Shown: one piece after another, positions 1 to 4,766 of the stretch
How positions within the stretch are numbered: the stretch's first letter is position 1
Layout of the letters: every line of letters begins with the position of its first letter
Assembly: GCA_900552735.1 (NCBI GenBank)
Contig: USBA01000102.1
Coordinates: 1 to 6,846 of the forward strand
DNA length: 6,846 bases
Direction of reading: 5' to 3'
Source of the DNA: an uncultured Collinsella sp.
GTDB lineage: Bacteria > Actinomycetota > Coriobacteriia > Coriobacteriales > Coriobacteriaceae
Notes under the pieces: model-generated
Told to the model about the DNA's origin: nothing
Seen by the model: the letters and a program-made list of their open reading frames with translations, nothing else
The model's database searches: none
Translations under genes and position numbers: made by a program

Positions 1-690
1 GGTCGAGACCTCAACGCGGCGGCCCGTATCGTGTGCACACTCTGCCATCTGCTCCCAGAATGGCGCGGGGTCAAAATCGGGCGCAAAGCCTTCCTTCGAA
101 AAGCGCATGACCAGGTCGGGGTGAGCCATCACGTCAAAGTTGAGCGGGCTCTCGCAGGCGCGACACCAGTCGTCGACGTAGCGCTCCCACACGCCGCGCA
201 CGCCCAGGTTTTCCCAAACATGCAGGTCGGTGTCATCGTCGACCCAGCCACAAAGCGAATCGGGCGTATCGGGACGAGCGACGTCCTCCGTCCCCGCCGT
301 GCCCGCAGCACCGACCATGATATCGCCGGGGTTGCCGATCCAGTGCACGCTACCCAGGCGTACCACGGCGCCTTCGGACCAGCGCTCAACCAAAGGCTCG
401 CAGCCTTCGTACCAATCGCATTCAAAGCCATAGATAAGCTCGAGCTCCGGCGCAATCTGCGCGGCAAGCTTGCGGGCGTCCTCAAAAGCCAAGCGATGTG
501 CCGGCAGGTTGCCCTCGACAACCTGCACTTCGCAGTTGGCATCCATGCTGGCGGGCAGGGTGAGGTGGTCGGTCGAGATCATGGCACGGCAACCGGCGGC
601 GGCAGCAGCGCGGACGTTGTCCTCAAACGAGGCGTACCCGTCCGAAAACGAGGTGTGGGTATGGCAATCGACCAGCGGGCATGCGGGCAT
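1..690 (-). CDS. hisK: PHP-domain histidinol-phosphatase-like protein (HisK/HisJ family), 3' end missing
   Basis: The likely reaction is dephosphorylation of L-histidinol phosphate, the penultimate step of histidine synthesis, by a cytosolic metal-dependent PHP enzyme. The frame is open from ATG at 690 down to position 1, giving 230 residues and running off the window, so the C-terminus is missing. PHP metal-site motifs are visible in order: H10-T-H12 with D17 (HTHTSFSDG), D41-H42 (STDH), E90 (GFECDW), H116 (GSVHW) and H190 (MAHPDLV). The visible end, VEVST, resembles the family's strand before its last metal ligands. Family members are about 260-270 residues, so about 30-40 are probably lost. 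The start is well supported: AAAGGAG lies 6 nt before the ATG. The gene diverges from the larC2-yfcE-mazG operon. No other his gene is in view, so a different phosphoester substrate is possible. The PHP fold is near certain; the substrate is less so. Confidence 0.8.
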   Translation of the reverse strand, partial: MPACPLVDCHTHTSFSDGYASFEDNVRAAAAAGCRAMISTDHLTLPASMDANCEVQVVEGNLPAHRLAFEDARKLAAQIAPELELIYGFECDWYEGCEPLVERWSEGAVVRLGSVHWIGNPGDIMVGAAGTAGTEDVARPDTPDSLCGWVDDDTDLHVWENLGVRGVWERYVDDWCRACESPLNFDVMAHPDLVMRFSKEGFAPDFDPAPFWEQMAECAHDTGRRVEVST

Positions 691-715
691 GGCGACTCCT
701 TTGCATTTGGCGAAT

Positions 716-750
716 CCGCTCCATTGTAATGGCGCGACCCCTAGCGCGCC
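716..750 (-). promoter_or_regulatory. Probable promoter of the PHP gene with two dyads
   Basis: On the minus strand TACAAT (728..723) is a good -10, placing transcription start about 26 nt upstream of the ATG at 690. It lies inside a small dyad, CCATT-GT-AATGG (721-732). A second dyad, GGCGCG-8 nt-CGCGCC (731-750), covers the -10/-35 spacer. No clear -35 hexamer is present at 17 bp. A repressor could bind either dyad, but this is inferred from position only. Confidence 0.35.
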
Positions 751-820
751 GGGAACGCCGCAAGTCGAAACCGACTGGAAAGGGCAGATGACGCGCAAGG
801 GCTGCCGCACGACATCGACC

Positions 821-904
821 CTGCCTCAAAACATGTACATCAGCCTTCAAAAGCTGCAAATAATGACATGTTTGGAGGCTGATGTACATGTTTGGCTGAG
901 GCGG
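821..904. repeat. Large intergenic inverted repeat (18-bp perfect arms, 29-nt loop)
   Basis: Arms 829-846 and 876-893 are exact reverse complements (AAACATGTACATCAGCCT against its complement), separated by 29 nt. The pairing resumes outside the arms after a 3-nt bulge (894-896): GCCTCA 823-828 pairs with TGAGGC 897-902. Each arm contains the self-complementary octamer ATGTACAT (833-840 and 882-889). The decamer ACATGTTTGG occurs in the loop (866-875) and again in the right arm (886-895). No T-tract follows on either strand, so it does not look like a standard intrinsic terminator. It lies between divergent genes, where no terminator is expected. Candidate identities are a REP- or MITE-like palindromic element, a structured small RNA, or a multi-site operator. 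Confidence 0.85.
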
Positions 905-977
905 TGGAGTGCCGGTTTCTTGCCGACAAGGAAAATCGCGCTCATCGCGCTCCGCCACATCCGCGCCGCCCGCGATG

Positions 978-986
978 TGCTAGCGT
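978..986 (+). promoter_or_regulatory. Candidate extended -10 promoter for larC2-yfcE-mazG
   Basis: TGCTAGCGT matches the pattern TGnTAnnnT, an extended -10 typical of high-GC Gram-positive bacteria. It would start transcription near 993, about 37 nt before the larC2 ATG. No convincing -35 lies 16-18 bp upstream. A similar TGCTA core precedes the ftsB-like gene at 6200. Confidence 0.35.
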
Positions 987-1029
987 TTGGGTGAACAAAA
1001 CGAGCCCGTGCGGAAAGGAGCCGGACCGT

Positions 1030-1515
1030 ATGCCATGCGATAGCAAATCTCCGCTGTCTCGCGAGACCGATGCGCCCGAGACCATCGTCAAGCTGGAATG
1101 CGATATCGACGACGCGTCGCCCGAGGTGCTCGCCTACGCCGCCGATTGTCTGCGCAAGGCCGGCGCCCGCGAGGTGCATTGGTTGCCGCTTTACTGCAAA
1201 AAGGGCCGCCCCGGATGGCAGTTGCAGGTGATCTGCTCGCACGAGGATATCGAGCGCCTGCAGACGATTATCTTTCTGGAGACCACGACCAACGCCATTC
1301 GTCGCCAGGTGATGGAACGCGTTTGCCTGCCGCGCCGCTTTGAGCAGGTGGCGACGCCTTGGGGCGAGGTGGCCGTTAAAGTAGCCACCCTGCCCGACGG
1401 CAGTGAGCGTGCGGCGCCCGAGTACGAAGACTGCGCCCGCCTTGCCCGCGAGCACAATGTGCCGCTCCAACGCGTGATGCAGGCGGCCCAGAGCGCGGCA
1501 CTGCGATTTGAATAA
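1030..1515 (+). CDS. larC: Stand-alone LarC C-terminal domain protein (LarC2-like, nickel-pincer cofactor maturation family)
   Basis: At 161 residues it matches only the C-terminal part of LarC, the CTP-dependent enzyme that inserts nickel into the pincer cofactor of lactate racemase. Recognisable blocks, in order, are LECDIDDASPEVL, the AGAREVHWLPLYCKKGRPG segment, LETTTNAIRRQVMERV, the TPWGEVAVKVA strand, and PEYEDCARLAREHNVPL near the end. In characterised LarC this C-terminal domain binds CTP and oligomerises, while the N-terminal LarC1 part is the other half of the enzyme. LarC1 sequence is absent upstream here. In Lactobacillus plantarum larC1 and larC2 are joined by ribosomal frameshifting, which cannot apply where no larC1 is present. 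The start at 1030 is set by GGAAAGGAG (1012-1020), 9 nt upstream. An in-frame extension back to 892 would run into the palindrome and is rejected. First gene of the operon with yfcE and mazG. Family assignment is strong; nickel insertion by this half alone is uncertain. Confidence 0.85.
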   Translation: MPCDSKSPLSRETDAPETIVKLECDIDDASPEVLAYAADCLRKAGAREVHWLPLYCKKGRPGWQLQVICSHEDIERLQTIIFLETTTNAIRRQVMERVCLPRRFEQVATPWGEVAVKVATLPDGSERAAPEYEDCARLAREHNVPLQRVMQAAQSAALRFE

Positions 1516-1573
1516 CAAGATCGTGCGGCGCGCCGCGACCGGCTCCGTCAACTCCATCCCGAAAGGATCCCTC

Positions 1574-2122
1574 ATGAAATACCTCATCGCCTCTGACATC
1601 CACGGTTCGGCATATTGGACTGAGCGCCTGGTCGCCGCCATCGAGTCCGAGCAGCCCGACCGCATCGTCCTGCTGGGCGACCTGCTCTATCACGGTCCGC
1701 GTAACGACCTGCCGCGCGATTACGCTCCCAAGCGTGTGATTCCGCTGCTCAATGCCCTGGCCGACCGCATCATCGCGGTGCGCGGCAACTGTGACGCCGA
1801 GGTCGACCAGATGGTGCTCGATTTCCCGGTCATGGCCGACTACGCCACGCTGTTTGACGAGACCGGCCGTGAGCTGTTCCTGACGCACGGCCACGTCTTT
1901 GGCGCCGGCATGCACAACAGCGTCGACCACGCGCCCGCGCTGCCCGAGGGCTCCGCGCTCGTCTACGGCCATACGCACATCAAGGTTAACGAGGCAAGCG
2001 CCGCGCACCCGGGCCTGTGGCTCTTCAATCCCGGCAGCGTGAGCATTCCCAAGGACGGTACGCACAGCTACGGCATCTACGAGGGCGGCGCGTTCCGTCA
2101 CGTGGTCCTGGAGGAGGAATAA
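1574..2122 (+). CDS. yfcE: YfcE-type metallophosphodiesterase
   Basis: A cytosolic calcineurin-like phosphoesterase of 182 residues, close to E. coli YfcE (184), which hydrolyses model phosphodiesters with Mn2+; its natural substrate is unsettled. All dimetal-site motifs are present in order: D8-I-H10, G35-D36 (LLGDLLYHG), G71-N72-C73-D74, T104-H105-G106-H107, and Y131-G132-H133-T134-H135. The family signature NPGSVSIPK follows at 152-160. No signal peptide or membrane segment is seen. The ATG at 1574 has GAAAGGA (1561-1567) 6 nt upstream. A TTG at 1508 overlapping the larC2 stop is possible but would add 22 residues before the conserved first strand. Its stop is 2 nt before the mazG ATG and its last codons form the mazG ribosome binding site, so the two are probably translationally coupled. 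The gap to larC2 is 58 nt. Confidence 0.92.
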   Translation: MKYLIASDIHGSAYWTERLVAAIESEQPDRIVLLGDLLYHGPRNDLPRDYAPKRVIPLLNALADRIIAVRGNCDAEVDQMVLDFPVMADYATLFDETGRELFLTHGHVFGAGMHNSVDHAPALPEGSALVYGHTHIKVNEASAAHPGLWLFNPGSVSIPKDGTHSYGIYEGGAFRHVVLEEE

Positions 2123-2124
2123 CC

Positions 2125-2985
2125 ATGGCGCAGCACATGGCTCAGCAAAATGCCGAGGGTTCGCGCGACCTGTCCACGCTGGTCGACGCGTCGGCCGAGC
2201 TGCAGCATCTGGTGCAGACTATCTGGCGTCTGCGTCAGCCCGATGGCTGCCCGTGGGATCGCGAGCAGACGCACCGCAGCATTGGCAAGAACATGATCGA
2301 GGAGGCCTACGAGGCGCTCGACTGCATCGAGGCCGATGATGCGGCACACCTGCGCGAGGAGCTGGGCGACGTGCTCATGCAGGTAGTGTTGCATGCGCAG
2401 ATCGCGGCGGATGCCGGTGAGTTTACGCTGGCCGATGTGGCGCGCGATATCGACGCCAAGCTCATTCGCCGTCATCCGCACGTGTTTGGCGATGCGGACG
2501 CCGAGAGCTCCGACGAGGTGCTCAAGATTTGGGACGAGGTCAAGCTTGCCGAGAAGGCTGCCAAGGACAAGGCTGTGGCGGCGGGCGAGGCTGCGCCCGA
2601 AGGCCTGCTCGACGGCGTGCCCACGCACCTGCCGGCGCTGATGCAAGCTCAGAAGGTGTCGCGCAAGGCGGCGGCCGTGGGCTTTGAGTGGGAGACGGTC
2701 CAGGATGTGTGGGACGAGGTAGCAGAGGAGCGTGCCGAGTTTGAGGCCGAGAAGCCCGGCTCGCCCGAGCGCGAGATGGAGTTTGGCGATCTGCTTTTTG
2801 CCCTAGTCAACGTTGCACGCAAAGAGGGTATCGACGCCGAGAGCGCCCTGCGCGCCAGCACGGCCAAGTTCCGCCGTCGCTGGGCTGCGATGGAGGCCGC
2901 CGTGCACGAGGCGGGCGATGACCTCGCCGCCTGCTCAACCGCTCAACTCAACGACCTGTGGGACCAAGCAAAAGCAAGCGAGTGA
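2125..2985 (+). CDS. mazG: MazG nucleoside triphosphate pyrophosphohydrolase
   Basis: MazG converts NTPs and dNTPs to monophosphates and PPi, clearing damaged or surplus nucleotides from the cytosol. The product is 286 residues, against 263 in E. coli and 325 in M. tuberculosis. The N-terminal MazG domain (about 25-130) has CPWDREQTHRS (42-52), the metal-binding E59-E60-x-x-E63 and E79-x-x-D82, and HPHVFGD (117-123). A second, more degenerate MazG repeat fills the C-terminal half: VGFEWETV, then EVAEERAEFEAE, then EFGDLLFALVN. This is the usual two-domain build. The start is the ATG at 2125, preceded by GGAGGAGG inside the end of yfcE. A longer in-frame start at 2017 would overlap yfcE by over 100 nt and is rejected. 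Last gene of the larC2-yfcE-mazG operon, convergent with the ATPase gene 39 bp away. mazG near eno and an ftsB homologue is also the arrangement in M. tuberculosis (Rv1021 to Rv1024). Confidence 0.95.
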   Translation: MAQHMAQQNAEGSRDLSTLVDASAELQHLVQTIWRLRQPDGCPWDREQTHRSIGKNMIEEAYEALDCIEADDAAHLREELGDVLMQVVLHAQIAADAGEFTLADVARDIDAKLIRRHPHVFGDADAESSDEVLKIWDEVKLAEKAAKDKAVAAGEAAPEGLLDGVPTHLPALMQAQKVSRKAAAVGFEWETVQDVWDEVAEERAEFEAEKPGSPEREMEFGDLLFALVNVARKEGIDAESALRASTAKFRRRWAAMEAAVHEAGDDLAACSTAQLNDLWDQAKASE

Positions 2986-3012
2986 GGCCTGCGTCTCTCA
3001 CGGCATCCATTC

Positions 3013-3028
3013 GTAGAGAGGTCTCTAC
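3013..3028. terminator. Small hairpin between convergent genes
   Basis: GTAGAGA-GG-TCTCTAC forms a 7-bp stem (6 bp with a 4-nt loop) in the 39-bp gap between mazG and the ATPase gene, overlapping the ATPase stop codon. No T-run follows it on either strand, so it is a weak candidate for bidirectional termination. Confidence 0.3.
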
Positions 3029-4392
3029 AAGCAAAAAGCCATATACAACGGAAGATGTGCCAGCTGTGCTTCGGCATCCCACTCGAGTTGTTTAGGGTGC
3101 AACACGTAAGCCATCCCAATCTTCTTGTTAAAGCGCGCGCGGAATCGGTCGAGGGAGATGGTTCCGTATCTGCGTGGCGACTTAACTTCGATGGGGCTGA
3201 TGCGCGGCTTTCCGGCGGCATTGACATAGGGTTGGGTAACGAGGAAGTCGATTTCCATGCGCTCCTCCCCCTCCTTCTTTCCGCTTTGGGAATAAAAGAA
3301 GAGCCTGTGTCCATTGGCCTTTAGAGATTGGGCAACGTAGTTTTCGGTAAGCATTCCTTCGTTCAATCCGATGTCGCCGCGAAGCACGGCCCTGTAAACG
3401 TCTTCATCGGTATCGTTGTTGTCAGAGAAGGCAAGCGTTACAAGCAGGCCGGTGTCTGCCATGTAGCACTTGAGGGCCGTTTGCTCCATGCTGAGTGAAA
3501 GGCCCACGCTCGGTTCGCTTGCGGCATAGCAGATATTGGCAATTCGCGCGTCTGCCAGCCAAAAGAAGGCTTCTTCGTAGGTGCGCATGCGTGCGTTTTT
3601 ATCAAGTGAGGAAAGCTTGAATCGTTTTTCGTGCCTAGAGAGCTGACCCGGGATGCCATCGAGTACGGAGACGACTTTGAATTCGTAACCGGTTGCAAAA
3701 CGAGAGATATCGTTGCGATAGAGCTGGACGATTCGGCGCTTCGAAGCGTCGACGGGCGCAAAAGCGCGCTGTTCAACATAGATGGATACCGGCTCAGGCA
3801 TGCCGCCTACGAGCATGTATTCGCGCATAAGGGAGAGCGCTCTGCGATGTAGGGCATCGGGGAGCGGCTTCATCTTGTTAAAACTCATGCGAATGAGATC
3901 GGCCAGCCCCTTTTCGTCCATGCCCCAAAGAAACTCCTCAAAGTCGAGGGGCTCAAGTTCCAGAGATTCTTCCTCGGATGGGATGACGATATCTTTAATG
4001 TTCTGCTTGATGCTGAGTAGGGATCCAGTTTCGATGTAGTCGTAACGTCCGTCTGCAACGAGATACTTGATGAGTCCGCGTGCTTGCGGGTACATCTGGA
4101 CCTCGTCAAAGACGATAAGCGTCTCGTGTTCATAGAGTTTGACGTTATAGAAAACCGAGAGATAGAGGAAGAGCGACTCGAAGTCAGTGCGATAGTCCTC
4201 AAAATATTGCTTAACTTCGGCAGGTGCTTGAAAGAAATCAATGACAAGGCAGGACTTGTATTCGGTTTCTCCAAACGTGCGGGCAAGCGTGCTCTTGCCG
4301 ACGCGGCGGGCTCCTTCAATAAGAAGTGCTGTTTTACCAGCGCTTTCATGCTTCCATTTTAGTAGTTTGTCATAGGCTTTTCGTTTAAGCAT
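3025..4392 (-). CDS. AAA ATPase with C-terminal DUF4143 domain (AAA_14/DUF4143 family)
   Basis: A 455-residue ATP-binding protein of a widespread family of unknown role. The N-terminal P-loop domain has Walker A GARRVGKST (27-35), Walker B LIVFDEVQ (92-99, D96/E97) and a sensor-like ETGS (121-124). The C-terminal part is DUF4143-like and ends with E380-I-D382-F and I-E402-V-K404. That spacing resembles the PD-(D/E)xK nuclease fold, but no nuclease activity can be claimed. No signal peptide or membrane helix is seen. The start is the ATG at 4392, preceded by GAGG on the minus strand. A GTG at 4440 would add 16 residues translated from the repeat array and is less likely. G+C is visibly lower than its neighbours (about 48% in a sampled line against about 68% in eno). 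It sits alone and antisense between mazG and eno, which suggests acquisition by transfer. Three 17-bp repeats lie in its leader. No toxin, antitoxin or mobility gene is adjacent. Confidence 0.9.
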   Translation of the reverse strand: MLKRKAYDKLLKWKHESAGKTALLIEGARRVGKSTLARTFGETEYKSCLVIDFFQAPAEVKQYFEDYRTDFESLFLYLSVFYNVKLYEHETLIVFDEVQMYPQARGLIKYLVADGRYDYIETGSLLSIKQNIKDIVIPSEEESLELEPLDFEEFLWGMDEKGLADLIRMSFNKMKPLPDALHRRALSLMREYMLVGGMPEPVSIYVEQRAFAPVDASKRRIVQLYRNDISRFATGYEFKVVSVLDGIPGQLSRHEKRFKLSSLDKNARMRTYEEAFFWLADARIANICYAASEPSVGLSLSMEQTALKCYMADTGLLVTLAFSDNNDTDEDVYRAVLRGDIGLNEGMLTENYVAQSLKANGHRLFFYSQSGKKEGEERMEIDFLVTQPYVNAAGKPRISPIEVKSPRRYGTISLDRFRARFNKKIGMAYVLHPKQLEWDAEAQLAHLPLYMAFCL

Positions 4393-4404
4393 GGCTACCT
4401 CGTA

Positions 4405-4487
4405 CACGATATCCAGAACTTTTATAACCTGATTATGCACGATATCCAGAACTTCAGACCCTTAGAATTGCACGATATCCAGAACTT
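4405..4487. repeat. Three 17-bp direct repeats at exact 33-bp period upstream of the ATPase gene
   Basis: CACGATATCCAGAACTT occurs identically at 4405-4421, 4438-4454 and 4471-4487, with start-to-start spacing of 33 bp each time and unrelated 16-bp spacers. Copies 2 and 3 share two further bases (TG) on the left. A partial GCACGAT follows at 4489-4495. Read on the ATPase strand the unit is AAGTTCTGGATATCGTG, and the last copy ends 12 nt before the ATG, just upstream of its ribosome binding site. About three helical turns between copies would place them on one face of the DNA, as expected for operators or iterons. The unit is too short and too few for a CRISPR array. Confidence 0.9.
4421..4437 (-). 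promoter_or_regulatory. Candidate -10 elements of the ATPase gene inside the repeat array
   Basis: On the minus strand the spacer between repeats 1 and 2 carries CATAAT (4437..4432) and TATAAA (4426..4421), either of which could be a -10 and would start transcription within or near repeat 1. No good -35 lies at 17 bp from either. An alternative pair upstream is TTTACA, then 17 nt, then TATCGT, the latter lying inside repeat 3. If any of these is right, the repeats overlap the promoter and could control it. Confidence 0.3.
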
Positions 4488-4647
4488 TGCACGATGTAAA
4501 AGCACATTATTGGCTCTTTCATTCGCAAGCCGGGTAAAGACGGTATGCCGATAGAAGAATTTAATGGGGGGGCGACCTCTAGAGAGGAATGCTCGGTGCA
4601 AAAACAAGCGCCCCAAAGAATGATTTCTCCAATTCATATGTATCCCT

Positions 4648-4693
4648 TGGCTAACTTAGGGCATAATGCAAAAAGTGCGACATGGCTAACTTA
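4648..4693 (+). promoter_or_regulatory. eno: Duplicated TGGCTAACTTA motif in the eno upstream region
   Basis: TGGCTAACTTA occurs at 4648-4658 and 4683-4693, 35 bp apart, and both copies are followed by one variable base and GG. CATAAT (4662-4667), between the copies, is a plausible -10 and would start transcription near 4674. Each copy also contains TAACTT, which fits TAnnnT. The pair could be two promoters or two regulator sites; no -35 is convincing. Confidence 0.35.
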
Positions 4694-4706
4694 CGGAGGC
4701 GCACCG

Positions 4707-4754
4707 ATGGTGCACAGTCGGCCAGTCGCTTGCATCAACTACGTTTCCAAGTGA
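4707..4754 (+). CDS. Possible 15-residue leader peptide upstream of eno
   Basis: ATG at 4707 opens a frame MVHSRPVACINYVSK ending in TGA (4752-4754), preceded by a full GGAGG (4695-4699) at 7 nt spacing. The stop is immediately upstream of the eno ribosome binding site and 12 nt before its ATG, so ribosomes finishing it could reload on eno. The start codon sits at the tip of a small hairpin, GCACC-GAT-GGTGC (4701-4713). No run of one amino acid suggests classical attenuation. It may be chance; the ribosome binding site and its position are the only support. Confidence 0.3.
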   Translation: MVHSRPVACINYVSK

Positions 4755-4766
4755 GAGGGAGACAAC

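Larger units (their letters stand above)
691..1029. other. 339-bp divergent intergenic region
   Basis: This gap separates the PHP gene from the larC2 operon. It holds the PHP promoter (716-750), about 70 bp with nothing recognisable, the inverted repeat (821-904), and the larC2 promoter and ribosome binding site. Short open frames cross it on both strands, but they lack ribosome binding sites and read through the palindrome, so they are not called as genes. I saw no tRNA or known riboswitch. Confidence 0.6.
4393..4766. other. 374-bp divergent intergenic region between the ATPase gene and eno
   Basis: It holds the 33-bp repeat array (4405-4487), then a low-GC stretch (4496-4640) with no gene I can support, then the eno leader. 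In the middle part a GGGGCG/CGCCCC pair (4569-4574 with 4609-4614) encloses a small CCTCT-AG-AGAGG hairpin (4576-4587). This could fold in RNA but has no T-run. A frame from 4545 to 4754 is open, but it lacks a ribosome binding site and has no recognisable content. Confidence 0.5.

Noticed and set aside
821..904. Palindrome as an intrinsic terminator
   Set aside because: No T-tract follows on either strand, the loop is long, and the flanking genes diverge, so no transcript should end there.
31..994. Plus-strand open frames across the PHP gene and the palindrome
   Set aside because: They are shadows of the PHP gene, whose metal-site motifs read clearly on the minus strand. Similar peptides on both strands at 830-893 only reflect the inverted repeat.
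892..1029. LarC1 remnant or programmed frameshift upstream of larC2
   Set aside because: None of the three frames upstream resembles LarC1, and larC2 has its own ribosome binding site and ATG, so no frameshift is needed.
847..2101. Two long minus-strand open frames (847-1665 and 1376-2101)
   Set aside because: They overlap larC2 and yfcE on the opposite strand, have no ribosome binding site or recognisable domain, and one runs into the palindrome.
4393..4440. Longer ATPase starting at GTG 4440
   Set aside because: The extra 16 residues come from the direct repeat and are not family-like. The ATG at 4392 has GAGG upstream and gives the usual family N-terminus.
4405..4487. CRISPR array
   Set aside because: There are only three 17-bp units with 16-bp spacers and no cas gene nearby. 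Real arrays have longer repeats and spacers.
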